A stretch of DNA of 53,354 nucleotides from Flavobacterium sp. Leaf82 (GTDB lineage: Bacteria > Bacteroidota > Bacteroidia > Flavobacteriales > Flavobacteriaceae). The DNA lies in NCBI RefSeq assembly GCF_001422725.1, contig NZ_LMMA01000012.1, forward strand, positions 127,325-180,678. The letters are read 5' to 3'. Both the position numbers and the translations under genes were made by a program. A model generated the notes under the pieces. That model was not told the origin of the DNA, made no database searches, and saw only the letters and a program-made list of their open reading frames with translations. Shown here piece after piece: positions 1 to 9,180 of the stretch. Position 1 is the first letter of the stretch; each line of letters starts with the position of its first letter.

Positions 1-3000
1 GGTTTGTGTTGGTGAAATGATGTATCTACCAGAACCTCCACTTGGTTTGATTATTACAGATCCGCTTGAATCATTTTTACATTTTAGATTTATCTGACTT
101 TCAACCACGGCAGTCAATGCCATGTTTGGTTCACTAATTGTGACATCTATAGTTGCAATACAGGCATTTGCATCGGTTACTTTAAAAGTATAATTGCCTG
201 CTGCTAAGTCTGTTTGTGCCGGAGTAATGTTATAAGGTGCAGTTCCTCCATGACCAGTAATTTCAACTGATCCGGTAAAATCCCCTTTGCGCAATACGTT
301 TGTTATATTTCCTGCAGTTGCAGTTAGTTCTTCAGGTTCGGTAATTGTAGCATCTATTGTTGTTTGGCAATTGTTGCTATCTGTAATAGTAAAAGTATGG
401 TTACCAGCATTCAATCCAGTTTGTGCCGGAGTAATGATATATGGTGTGGTTCCTCCGTTTGGAGTTATTACAACAGATCCGTTATTTTGTCCTTTACAAG
501 TTGCTTCAGTTTGACTTTCGATTACAGCACTTAGTTCTTCAGGTTCTATAATTGTAGCGTCTACTGATGTTTGGCAATTGTTACTATCGGTTATAGTAAA
601 AGTATGGTTACCAACATTCAATCCCGTTTGTGCCGGAGTAATGTTATAAGGCGCAGTTCCTCCGTTTGCAGTAATTACAACAGATCCGTTATTTTGTCCT
701 TTACAAGTTACTTCAATTTGACTTTCGATTATGGCACTTAGTTCTTCAGGTTCCGTAATTGTTGTGTCAATAGTTGTTTCGCAATTGTTACTATCGGTTA
801 TGGTAAAAGTATGGTTCCCGGCATTCAACCCAGTTTGTACTGGAGTAATTATATATGGTGCAGTTCCTCCGTTTGGAGTAATTACAACAGATCCGTTATT
901 CTCGCCTTTGCATTTTATATTTGTTTGAGTAAATGAAGCTGTAAGTTCATTGCTTACGGTCAGTTTCAATACCTGATCTGCGGTACATCCATCATTAATT
1001 ACAGTGTACGTTCCTGAGTTGATGTAGGATTGTCCGTTTGCATCCCATAAAAAAGAATCTTCAAAACAAATGTTTTTTGTTGTTGTTACAGTTGTTGGTT
1101 TCTGATTTACCTTTACCGTTACAGCTTTTCTATCCTCAGGTTTATTTTCACAATAATCATCGCCACTTACGCCCAGATAATAAGTTTTGGTGTTTGTAAG
1201 TATTCCTGTGTTATAAGATGAAGATGTTGCTAAAAGTATAGCATCACTTAAAGAACTATCATACCAATAAAAATTTGTACTTATACTTGATGATGGAGTT
1301 ATTGTTGTTTGTGAACCTTCACAGATAGTAGGGATTGTTGTTACAGTTATATCATTGGCTTTTGCTAGTTGAGTAACTTGCACCAATACTTCCTTATTAC
1401 CAGAACAGATTAAATTATTATTGTTAGTTATATCAATTCCTGTTTGAGCATAACGAATTCTGTATTTGGTATTTTCAAATAATTTAGGAGTTATATATCC
1501 AATTGAAGTTTCTCCTGTAATATCGAGCCAGTTTGTTCCGTTAAATTGTTGCCATTGATAACTATATTCTGCTGTTGTAGAATTATCGATATTTGCTAAT
1601 AAATTGGTGCTTTCGCCAAGACATACCCGTTCAGACTGGATTGTCAATGAAGGCACGCAAATGCTAAATGAAACATCATCAAATGCTACATCGTTACCGG
1701 AAACATTTGCATTTCCCTGACCATTACTTACTCTAACAGTTACTGCATCTAATCCTAAAGGTATGGTAAATGATAAAGAAAGTTCATTCCATAAAAGTTC
1801 ATCTCTTTGGCTTAAGCCTAATTCACCAGAAGTCATAGATTTTAAAATAGCCACATTTAGTGGATTTATTAAATCAATTTTAACCATTGGCTTAACAGTA
1901 AAGCCTGCATATGAAGCAGGTACTAAATTTGCAGCATAAATAGAAAAAGTACATAAACTGCCAGTACAGAGGTTAGTATATTTTTTTTCGTAAAAAACAC
2001 TTCCTACAGTTGTGTTTGCATCAAAAACCAACATATATCCATCTCCGTTTTTTCCTGTTGTGTGATCACCACCACTAGACCATGAACTGTTTCCTCCGTT
2101 AGCATTTTTAGCTACTCCATATGAATTTGGGCCTATAGTACCAGTTGGTGAAAAATTATATGTAGTAATAAAATCCGTTATAGAAGGTCTGGGACCTCTT
2201 TCAGGAATTCCTGAACCAAAATCGTCCTTTAAAATTGTTTGCATCTCACCATTACATGCTAAAGGCTCGGGATTTACGTTCAATTCTAATACTTGATTTG
2301 CTGTACAACCATCATTTATTTTACTATAGATTCCTGAAACGCTGTATGGCTGTCCATCTACAGGCCATGTATAGGTTTCTCCTGAAGTAATTGTTTTGTT
2401 TTCTCGATTTTCATTAGGTCTGTTTACTATTGGGGTATATGTGATCGTAGAAACATTAGATGGTTTACCATAATAATCATTAAAAGTATAATTTATTTCA
2501 ACGGATTCTTCTACAGAATTATTTAGCGGAGTAAAAGTTACTTTTCCTGTAATAGAGTCATAGGTAAATGTTCCTTTTCCTGAAACTGTTTTAGATGATT
2601 GTATACCTGGTGTATCCAAATCTAAGTCTATTGTCTCCCTATTTATAGTCGCTAATGTATTAAGTGTTCCGTCATTATTGTCATTTATATCAGTAAGAGT
2701 ACTCGCTGTTAAACCTGAACATTCAGAGATAAAATTTGGTCTTGCTATCGGAACTAAAAGTGTAGCTAAATCTACTGACAGATTTAAATTTCGTATTTCG
2801 TGAAAATTATGATCTGAACCTGTTGAGGATGTAATTGCGAATTTTAATTTTGGAGGTGCAGGTGTTACATATAGATAATTATCAATGACTAAAGTTTTAG
2901 TATTGCCATGTGTAATATAAACATCTATGAAAAAACCATCTTGGGGAATACGAGGTTTTAAAACTATTTCTATTTTTCGAAAACTAGTATTAGTTTGATT

Positions 3001-3651
3001 TGTTGCTGTTCGATCATTACCTGGAACAGTAAAAGAATCTGTAAATGAAGTTGTTGTGGCAGTTTTTAGAAATGGATATCCAGTTTTTCCAGAACCAGCT
3101 CCTCTAAGCGTAATGCTGTTTTGAGCACGGTTTGTTACACCACCATTTTTTCCGCCGTTGTTTGTTGCAAAACCACCATACTCATCAATCCCAACCCCCA
3201 GATAACCTTTCGAAAAACCATTATCTGTGTCATTTTGAGCATATCCTAATGAGGCACCATAAGCTCCCGTACTTATTGGTGATGCAGTTGCATCGAATAA
3301 AATAAAAGCTAAACCATCAGCGCCACTTCCAGAATGAATATAATATTCAAATGAAATAGTCATTCCGTAAGCGGATGGAAAAGCATAAAGATCTGACCAA
3401 ACAGAGGCTCTTTGAAATGATGAAGCCCTGGTCAATCTTAGATAGCCATCTCCTTCCGGATCATTATATCCATCTTTTAATCCAGCCCCTGAGGTAAGAA
3501 AAGCAGTAGGAGATCCTCCAAATTGTATATTAGAAGCTGTATTGTTTTTAAAACTTTCAAAAAATGGAAATTGAGCCCTGGTTTGAAGAGTAATAAAGAA
3601 TAAAGAAATAAAAAAACAAAAACGAAATTTCTTAAAAGTAATGTTTTGCAT
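1..3651 (-). CDS. Large secreted adhesin with L-type lectin-like domain and SprB-type repeats (3' part outside window)
   Basis: The frame is open for 1217 codons from the ATG at 3651 to the left edge, so the C-terminus is missing. Residues 1-27 form a signal peptide ending TRAQ. Residues ~28-288 look like a bacterial L-type lectin (ConA-like) domain, with typical stretches such as ISFEYYIHSGSGADG and the closing HNFHEIRNL. Next come a cadherin-like/tandem domain (~300-411), a short TYTW...GC module, a jelly-roll-like region (~470-665) and Ig/PKD-like modules. From ~914 there are tandem 69-residue units (207-bp period) of the form CKG.NNGSVVITPNGG...AGNHTFTITDSNNC, matching SprB repeats of gliding-motility adhesins. 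A cell-surface, T9SS-exported adhesin that binds sugar is inferred; the expected C-terminal sorting domain is not in view. Confidence 0.85.
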   Translation of the reverse strand, partial: MQNITFKKFRFCFFISLFFITLQTRAQFPFFESFKNNTASNIQFGGSPTAFLTSGAGLKDGYNDPEGDGYLRLTRASSFQRASVWSDLYAFPSAYGMTISFEYYIHSGSGADGLAFILFDATASPISTGAYGASLGYAQNDTDNGFSKGYLGVGIDEYGGFATNNGGKNGGVTNRAQNSITLRGAGSGKTGYPFLKTATTTSFTDSFTVPGNDRTATNQTNTSFRKIEIVLKPRIPQDGFFIDVYITHGNTKTLVIDNYLYVTPAPPKLKFAITSSTGSDHNFHEIRNLNLSVDLATLLVPIARPNFISECSGLTASTLTDINDNNDGTLNTLATINRETIDLDLDTPGIQSSKTVSGKGTFTYDSITGKVTFTPLNNSVEESVEINYTFNDYYGKPSNVSTITYTPIVNRPNENRENKTITSGETYTWPVDGQPYSVSGIYSKINDGCTANQVLELNVNPEPLACNGEMQTILKDDFGSGIPERGPRPSITDFITTYNFSPTGTIGPNSYGVAKNANGGNSSWSSGGDHTTGKNGDGYMLVFDANTTVGSVFYEKKYTNLCTGSLCTFSIYAANLVPASYAGFTVKPMVKIDLINPLNVAILKSMTSGELGLSQRDELLWNELSLSFTIPLGLDAVTVRVSNGQGNANVSGNDVAFDDVSFSICVPSLTIQSERVCLGESTNLLANIDNSTTAEYSYQWQQFNGTNWLDITGETSIGYITPKLFENTKYRIRYAQTGIDITNNNNLICSGNKEVLVQVTQLAKANDITVTTIPTICEGSQTTITPSSSISTNFYWYDSSLSDAILLATSSSYNTGILTNTKTYYLGVSGDDYCENKPEDRKAVTVKVNQKPTTVTTTKNICFEDSFLWDANGQSYINSGTYTVINDGCTADQVLKLTVSNELTASFTQTNIKCKGENNGSVVITPNGGTAPYIITPVQTGLNAGNHTFTITDSNNCETTIDTTITEPEELSAIIESQIEVTCKGQNNGSVVITANGGTAPYNITPAQTGLNVGNHTFTITDSNNCQTSVDATIIEPEELSAVIESQTEATCKGQNNGSVVITPNGGTTPYIITPAQTGLNAGNHTFTITDSNNCQTTIDATITEPEELTATAGNITNVLRKGDFTGSVEITGHGGTAPYNITPAQTDLAAGNYTFKVTDANACIATIDVTISEPNMALTAVVESQINLKCKNDSSGSVIIKPSGGSGRYIISPTQT

Positions 3652-3999
3652 AGACAAAGTAATTAGGAGTGAATGACTTTAGGAGATACATTCATTAGAC
3701 AAAAAATCCGTTTTTACTTAATCTGTATATGGTGGATTAAAGAAATATTCCGGAAAATTTTTAAGTTGCAAAATTCCTTCATTTTAAGAGAATTTATTAA
3801 TGGTAAACGACAAAAAAGTAACAGAATAGGGTAATGTGTGAATAGAGTAGTATAGTGTTCAGATCTAAAAATGAGTCGTTTACCCATTTAACATACCTTA
3901 AGAGTATTGCTTAAATTACAAACTAAAAAAAATACTATCTTTACCGATCAAACGTTTATGAACTTAAGTTGCTTTTTTTGCAACACTACATATATAATT
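3652..3999. other. Intergenic region between divergent adhesin and ricT-like genes
   Basis: About 350 bases without a convincing gene. It should hold divergent promoters for the adhesin (leftward) and the ricT-like gene (rightward). A near-consensus -7 element, TATCTTTA, lies at 3936-3943. No clear TAnnTTTG site was found on the adhesin side. A TTG at 3907 and an ATG at 3958 are in frame with the ricT-like gene but are judged too early. Confidence 0.5.
3936..3943 (+). promoter_or_regulatory. Possible -7 element (TATCTTTA) for the ricT-like gene
   Basis: TATCTTTA differs from the Bacteroidota -7 consensus TAnnTTTG only in the last base and lies ~57 bases before the favoured ATG at 4000. If real, transcription starts after the TTG at 3907, which rules that codon out as the start. 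No well-spaced TTG -33 box was found. Confidence 0.35.
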
Positions 4000-5352
4000 A
4001 TGGCATGTACAAGTTGTTCAACCTCAGATGGTGGCGCACCAAAGGGTTGTAAAAATAATGGGACTTGCGGCACCGATAGCTGCAATAAATTGACGGTTTT
4101 TGACTGGCTCGCAAACATGAGTCCGTCTAATGGAGAAGCTATTTTTGATTGTGTCGAAGTACGTTTTAAAAATGGCCGCAAGGAATTTTTTAGAAATTCA
4201 GAAAAATTAACATTAAGCATTGGTGATATTGTAGCAACTGTTGCATCACCTGGACATGATATTGGAATTGTTACTTTGACAGGAGAATTGGTAAAAATTC
4301 AAATGAAGAAAAAAGGCGTTAATCACGAAAGTAATGAAGTGCCTAAAATTTATAGAAAAGCTTCCCAAAAAGATATAGATATTTGGTCTGTAGCGCGTGA
4401 TCGTGAAGAACCAATGAAAGTTCGTGCACGTGAATTGGCGATTCAGCATAAATTAGAAATGAAAATTTCTGATATTGAATTTCAAGGAGACGGCTCGAAA
4501 GCTACTTTTTACTACACGGCAAATGACAGAGTCGATTTTAGACTTTTGATTAAAGATTTTGCGAAAGAATTTAGTACCAGAGTCGAAATGAAACAAGTAG
4601 GTTTCCGCCAGGAAGCAGCTCGTTTAGGCGGAATTGGTTCTTGCGGAAGAGAATTGTGTTGTTCGACATGGCTAACAGATTTTAGAAGTGTCAACACATC
4701 AGCAGCGCGTTACCAACAACTTTCGCTGAATCCTCAAAAACTAGCCGGACAATGCGGAAAACTAAAGTGTTGTTTGAATTATGAGCTTGATACTTACATG
4801 GATGCTCTAAAAGATTTTCCGGATTATGATACTAAATTAGTAACAGAAAAGGGAGATGCAATTTGCCAGAAACAAGACATTTTTAAAGGATTGATGTGGT
4901 TTGCATATACAAATAACTTTGCAAACTGGCATGTTTTAAAAATTGATCAGGTAAAAGAGATTATTGCTGAAAATAAACAGAAAAACAAAGTTTCATCTCT
5001 TGAAGATTTTGCTATCGAAGTAGTTTCAGAACCTGAAAAAGACTTTAACAATGCAATGGGTCAGGAAAGCTTAACCCGTTTTGATCAGCCTAAAAGAAAG
5101 AAAAAACCAAATCGCAAACGCAAACCAAATGCAGAAGCAGCGATTGTGGCTACTCCAAACAAACCTCAGGCAACTCCAAATCAAAACAAACCTGCGACAG
5201 GAAATTCAAATAAGGGAAATAATCCAAATAAAGGAAATAAACCGAATAATAATAAGCCAAATCAGTCGAACAAACCTAATAACTCGAATGATAATAAACC
5301 GGCTGAACCTAGAAAACCTATAATTATTACTAAAAATGAGAATAAAAAATAG
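4000..5352 (+). CDS. ricT: PSP1-domain protein, RicT/YaaT-like
   Basis: PSP1 (RicT/YaaT) family. In Bacillus, RicT is part of an iron-sulphur-containing complex affecting RNA maturation and development; the role in flavobacteria is not established. The start at 4000 gives MACTSCSTSDGG, followed by a cysteine-rich N-terminus and the PSP1 core. The hallmark segments GSCGRELCCSTW and GQCGKLKCCLNYE are visible around residues 215-265 and supply the cysteines expected to hold the cluster. The last ~75 residues are low-complexity Asn/Lys/Pro (NKPNQSNKPNNSN-like) and probably disordered. The 3' end overlaps gldH by 17 bases, so the two are almost certainly co-transcribed. In-frame codons upstream (TTG 3907, ATG 3958) would add a leader without family resemblance. 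Confidence 0.85.
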   Translation: MACTSCSTSDGGAPKGCKNNGTCGTDSCNKLTVFDWLANMSPSNGEAIFDCVEVRFKNGRKEFFRNSEKLTLSIGDIVATVASPGHDIGIVTLTGELVKIQMKKKGVNHESNEVPKIYRKASQKDIDIWSVARDREEPMKVRARELAIQHKLEMKISDIEFQGDGSKATFYYTANDRVDFRLLIKDFAKEFSTRVEMKQVGFRQEAARLGGIGSCGRELCCSTWLTDFRSVNTSAARYQQLSLNPQKLAGQCGKLKCCLNYELDTYMDALKDFPDYDTKLVTEKGDAICQKQDIFKGLMWFAYTNNFANWHVLKIDQVKEIIAENKQKNKVSSLEDFAIEVVSEPEKDFNNAMGQESLTRFDQPKRKKKPNRKRKPNAEAAIVATPNKPQATPNQNKPATGNSNKGNNPNKGNKPNNNKPNQSNKPNNSNDNKPAEPRKPIIITKNENKK

Positions 5353-5815
5353 CGGGATTCTTTTTTTGGCAGCAATACTTCTTTTTTCTTGTGATAAAAA
5401 AAGAGTATTTGATGAGTATAAATCTGTTGGAAGTGCCTGGAACAAAGACAGTATTGTAACTTTTGATCTGCCGGTTTTAGATTCGACCAAAAAATACAAT
5501 TTATTTATAAATTTGAGGGACAACAACAATTATCCTTTCAAGAATTTATTTTTAATTGTGGCTATTGAAACACCAAGCGGTTTCACCAAAGTAGATACTT
5601 TAGAATATGAGATGGCAAAACCGGACGGAACCTTACTGGGTAACGGTTTTACAGACATAAAAGAAAGTAAACTTTATTATAAAGAAGATGTAAAGTTTAA
5701 AGGAAAATATAAAGTACACATTAAACAAGCGGTTAGAGAATCAGGAAAAATTCCTGGTGTTCAGGCTTTAGATGGTATTACAGACGTAGGTTTTAGAATA
5801 GAACAAAAAGATTAG
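5336..5815 (+). CDS. gldH: Gliding motility lipoprotein GldH
   Basis: 159 residues, matching the usual GldH size. The N-terminus is a lipoprotein signal with lipobox LLFSC, so Cys19 should be lipidated. The mature part (VFDEYKSVGSAWNKDS..., then a beta-rich domain) fits GldH. In Flavobacterium johnsoniae gldH is required for gliding motility, and the Gld lipoproteins are tied to T9SS and motility machinery at the cell envelope. It overlaps the ricT-like gene by 17 bases and is followed 10 bases later by a class A penicillin-binding protein, so the three probably form one transcript. Confidence 0.88.
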   Translation: MRIKNSGILFLAAILLFSCDKKRVFDEYKSVGSAWNKDSIVTFDLPVLDSTKKYNLFINLRDNNNYPFKNLFLIVAIETPSGFTKVDTLEYEMAKPDGTLLGNGFTDIKESKLYYKEDVKFKGKYKVHIKQAVRESGKIPGVQALDGITDVGFRIEQKD

Positions 5816-5825
5816 AAAAATAGTT

Positions 5826-8132
5826 ATGGCCACCAAAAAAAACAATCAACCTAATAGTAATAAGGATATTAACTACTATAAAAAGAAATTTTGGAGATTT
5901 TTTGCTTATACCTTGTTAGGTGTTTTAGCTTTCTTTTTATTTGCCTCATGGGGATTATTCGGATCAATGCCTTCTTTTGAAGATTTAGAAAACCCGGATT
6001 CTAATCTGGCTACAGAAATTATTTCGTCTGACGGAGTAGTAATTGGTAAATATTTTAAAACCAACAGATCACAACTTAAGTACTCAGATTTGCCAAAAAG
6101 TTTAGTCGAAGCTTTGGTTGCTACCGAAGATGCTCGTTTTTACGAACATTCAGGAATCGACGGACGCGGAACTTTAAGAGCAGTTTTTAGTTTAGGTACG
6201 AATGGAGGAGCTAGTACACTAACGCAGCAATTAGCGAAGCAATTATTTCACGGAGAAGGTTCTAAGTTTCTTCCGTTCAGGATTGTGCAAAAAATAAAAG
6301 AATGGATTATCGCCATTCGTCTAGAGCGTCAATATACCAAAAATGAAATTTTGGCGATGTATTGCAACGTTTATGATTTTGGAAACTATTCTGTAGGGGT
6401 AAGTTCTGCTGCACAAACTTATTTTTCTAAAGATCCAAAGGACTTAACCATGGATGAATCTGCTATTTTAGTGGGAATGTTCAAAAACTCAGGATTATAC
6501 AATCCGGTTCGTAATCCTGAAGGAGTTAAAAACCGTCGTAATGTGGTGCTTTCTCAAATGGAAAAAGCAAAAATGATTAGCGATGCTGAAAAATTGAGAT
6601 TACAAGCTTTACCGATTGCTTTAAAATTTAAATTAGAAAGCCACCGTGAAGGAACCGCTACTTATTTTAGAGAATATCTTCGTGATTACATGAAAAAATG
6701 GGTTGCCGAAAATAAAAAACCGGACGGATCTGATTATGATATCTACAAAGATGGTCTGAAAATTTATACTACTATCGATTCAAGAATGCAGTTGCATGCA
6801 GAAGAAGCAGTTTCTGAACATATGAAAAACCTGCAACAGCAGTTTTTTATTGAGCAGAAAAACAATAAAAATGCACCTTTTGTAAATATTACTCAGGCAG
6901 AAACAGAGAAACTTATGATGCAGGCGATGAAAAATTCTACACGTTGGGCCATCATGAAAGATCAGGATAAAAGTGAAGATGAGATTATCGCTTCTTTCAA
7001 AGTAAAAACAAAAATGCGCATATTTACCTGGAAAGGAGAGCGTGATACAACAATGACTCCTATGGATTCTATTCGTTATTTCAAACACTTCTTACAATCA
7101 GGTTTAATGGCAATGGAACCACAAACCGGAAATATTAAAGCGTGGGTTGGAGGAATCAATTATAAATATTTCCAATACGATCACGTTGGTCAGGGAGCAA
7201 GACAAGTAGGTTCTACTTTCAAGCCGTTTTTATATGCTACAGCAATTGAACAATTAAATATGTCTCCTTGTGATTCAATTTTAGACGGTCCATTTATGAT
7301 TCATAAAGGGCGTCACAACGTCACTGCAGATTGGCAACCAAAAAACTCGGATAATAGATACCGAGGAATGGTAACATTAAAACAAGGTTTGGCTAATTCT
7401 ATTAATACAGTTTCGGCTAAATTAATTGATAGAACGGGGCCTGAAGCTGTAGTGGAATTAACGCATAAGTTAGGAGTTAAAACTGAGATTCCTGCACAAC
7501 CGTCTATTGCGTTAGGAGCAGTAGATATTACAGTTGAAGATATGGTGGCGGCTTATAGTACATTTGCCAATCAGGGCGTTTATGTTAAACCGCAGTTTTT
7601 AAGTCGTATCGAGAATAAAAGTGGAGAAGTCATTTATGAACCAATTCCAGAATCTCATGATGTTTTAAATAAAGATATTGCATTTGCAGTAATTAAACTG
7701 TTGGAAGGAGTTACTGAAACAGGTTCAGGTGCACGTTTACGTACTCAAGGTGGAGGAAGTGGAGACAATCGCTGGACAGGTTACCCATACATGTTCAAGA
7801 ATCCTATTGCTGGTAAAACCGGAACAACTCAAAATCAGTCTGATGGATGGTTTATGGGTATGGTTCCTAACTTAGTAACAGGAGTTTGGGTAGGTTGTGA
7901 AGATCGTTCAGCACGTTTTAAAAGTTTAACTTACGGACAAGGAGCTACGGCTGCATTACCAATCTGGGGTTACTTTATGAAACTTTGTTATGCAGATCCC
8001 GGACTTCAGGTTTCTAAATCAGAGTTCGAGCGACCAGCAAATCTGTCTATTAAAGTAGATTGTTACAGTCGACCGGCAGTTGTAAAAGACACAACAGCAA
8101 CAGAACAAAATACAGACGAATTCGAATTGTAA
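5826..8132 (+). CDS. Class A penicillin-binding protein (PBP1A; GT51 glycosyltransferase plus transpeptidase)
   Basis: 768 residues. A short cytoplasmic basic tail is followed by one membrane anchor (~25-45), then a GT51 peptidoglycan glycosyltransferase domain with EDARFYEHSGID (catalytic Glu101) and GGASTLTQQLAKQLF. The C-terminal transpeptidase has all three motifs: STFK (Ser463, Lys466), SIN (Ser525-Asn527) and KTGT (from Lys664). The enzyme polymerises and cross-links peptidoglycan on the periplasmic face of the inner membrane. It is last in the ricT-gldH-PBP run and is followed by a strong stem-loop terminator. The insert between the two domains (~330-430) is typical of bacteroidetes PBP1A. 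Confidence 0.93.
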   Translation: MATKKNNQPNSNKDINYYKKKFWRFFAYTLLGVLAFFLFASWGLFGSMPSFEDLENPDSNLATEIISSDGVVIGKYFKTNRSQLKYSDLPKSLVEALVATEDARFYEHSGIDGRGTLRAVFSLGTNGGASTLTQQLAKQLFHGEGSKFLPFRIVQKIKEWIIAIRLERQYTKNEILAMYCNVYDFGNYSVGVSSAAQTYFSKDPKDLTMDESAILVGMFKNSGLYNPVRNPEGVKNRRNVVLSQMEKAKMISDAEKLRLQALPIALKFKLESHREGTATYFREYLRDYMKKWVAENKKPDGSDYDIYKDGLKIYTTIDSRMQLHAEEAVSEHMKNLQQQFFIEQKNNKNAPFVNITQAETEKLMMQAMKNSTRWAIMKDQDKSEDEIIASFKVKTKMRIFTWKGERDTTMTPMDSIRYFKHFLQSGLMAMEPQTGNIKAWVGGINYKYFQYDHVGQGARQVGSTFKPFLYATAIEQLNMSPCDSILDGPFMIHKGRHNVTADWQPKNSDNRYRGMVTLKQGLANSINTVSAKLIDRTGPEAVVELTHKLGVKTEIPAQPSIALGAVDITVEDMVAAYSTFANQGVYVKPQFLSRIENKSGEVIYEPIPESHDVLNKDIAFAVIKLLEGVTETGSGARLRTQGGGSGDNRWTGYPYMFKNPIAGKTGTTQNQSDGWFMGMVPNLVTGVWVGCEDRSARFKSLTYGQGATAALPIWGYFMKLCYADPGLQVSKSEFERPANLSIKVDCYSRPAVVKDTTATEQNTDEFEL

Positions 8133-8156
8133 TTTTTTAAGTTCGTTTTTTAATAT

Positions 8157-8204
8157 AAATCCTTTTGTATACTTCTAACTTAAGAAGAGACAAAGGGATT
8201 TTTT
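8157..8204 (+). terminator. Rho-independent terminator after the PBP gene
   Basis: A 12-bp stem (8157-8168 with 8190-8201, one G-U pair) carries a second small hairpin in its loop (CTTCT/AGAAG) and is followed by a run of T. It ends the ricT-gldH-PBP transcript. Confidence 0.75.
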
Positions 8205-8377
8205 GTTTCTAAGATTATATGCGTAAATTGTTAATGCATATTTATCGAATAAATTTATAAAAAGACTTCACAAGAAAATGTATGATGACTGTAATTTTTA
8301 TTTTTTACGAAATCGTTATAATTCAATCTAAAAATCTTATTTTTATCAAAAATATACAGAAATAAAGACCATTTCTT

Positions 8378-9079
8378 ATGATTACAAAAAAAGTAAATAA
8401 CGTTCAGGAAGCCATAAAAGGTATTGAAGGCGGAATGACTATTATGTTTGGTGGTTTTGGATTATGCGGAATCCCTGAAAATACTATCGCAGCATTAGTT
8501 AACACACCAATTTATGATTTAACTTGTATTTCTAATAATGCTGGAGTTGATGATTTTGGTTTGGGATTGCTTTTGCAGAAGAAACAAATCAAAAAAATGA
8601 TTTCCTCTTATGTTGGCGAAAATGCCGAATTCGAGCGTCAGATGCTTTCAGGAGAGCTGGAAGTTGAATTAACGCCACAAGGAACCTTAGCAGAACGATG
8701 TAGATCAGCACAAGCCGGAATTCCTGCTTTTTTTACACCAGCAGGTTACGGAACCGAAGTTGCAGAAGGAAAAGAAGTTCGCGAATTCAACGGAAAAATG
8801 CATATTATGGAAGAAGCGTTCAAAGCTGATTTTGCAATTGTAAAAGCATGGAAAGGTGATGAGGCCGGGAACTTGATCTTTAAAGGAACAGCCAGAAACT
8901 TCAATGCCTGTATGGCAGGTGCTGCAAAAATAACCATTGCCGAAGTCGAAGAATTAGTCCCTGTTGGAACATTAGATCCGAATCAAATTCATATTCCGGG
9001 AATTATGGTACAACGCATTTTTCAGGGAGAAAAGTTTGAGAAGAGAATTGAACAGCGAACAGTAAGACAAAGAGCGTAA
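8378..9079 (+). CDS. scoA: 3-oxoacid CoA-transferase subunit A
   Basis: 233 residues, the normal length for the A subunit of succinyl-CoA:3-ketoacid CoA-transferase (family I). The N-terminus holds the glycine-rich CoA-binding stretch [18 protein letters not shown]. The heteromeric enzyme moves CoA between succinyl-CoA and acetoacetate, in ketone-body and short-chain acid use. The B subunit follows on the same strand after a 101-base AT-rich gap, wider than usual for this pair. ATG at 8378 gives the family's normal [13 protein letters not shown] start. No clear -7 element was recognised upstream. Confidence 0.92.
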   Translation: MITKKVNNVQEAIKGIEGGMTIMFGGFGLCGIPENTIAALVNTPIYDLTCISNNAGVDDFGLGLLLQKKQIKKMISSYVGENAEFERQMLSGELEVELTPQGTLAERCRSAQAGIPAFFTPAGYGTEVAEGKEVREFNGKMHIMEEAFKADFAIVKAWKGDEAGNLIFKGTARNFNACMAGAAKITIAEVEELVPVGTLDPNQIHIPGIMVQRIFQGEKFEKRIEQRTVRQRA

Positions 9080-9180
9080 TAAGATAATTAGAAAATGTGA
9101 TAATTAGATAATTGATTGTGCAAAGTTATGCATTATCTAATTGCCTAATTGACACATTAATAAATTGACACATTGTATTT
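9080..9180. repeat. AT-rich imperfect inverted repeat between scoA and scoB
   Basis: The gap is built of words such as ATAATTAGATAATTG on one side and ATTATCTAATTGCC...AATTGACACATT on the other, forming an imperfect inverted repeat with AATGTG/CACATT near its ends. It resembles the ATTAGATAATT-type repeats common between flavobacterial genes. Whether it acts on the scoAB mRNA is unknown. Confidence 0.5.

Noticed and set aside
287..928. Plus-strand frames of 65-75 codons repeated in the adhesin region
   Set aside because: They are antisense shadows of the 207-bp SprB-type repeats; the minus-strand frame is open throughout and shows clear domains.
3907..3999. Earlier TTG or ATG start for the ricT-like gene
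   Set aside because: The extra residues have no family resemblance, a -7-like element lies downstream of the TTG, and MACTSCS at 4000 begins the conserved Cys-rich part.
5081..5529. Overlapping frames in the 3' end of the ricT-like gene on both strands
   Set aside because: They arise from the low-complexity Asn/Lys/Pro codons and have no start signals or homology.
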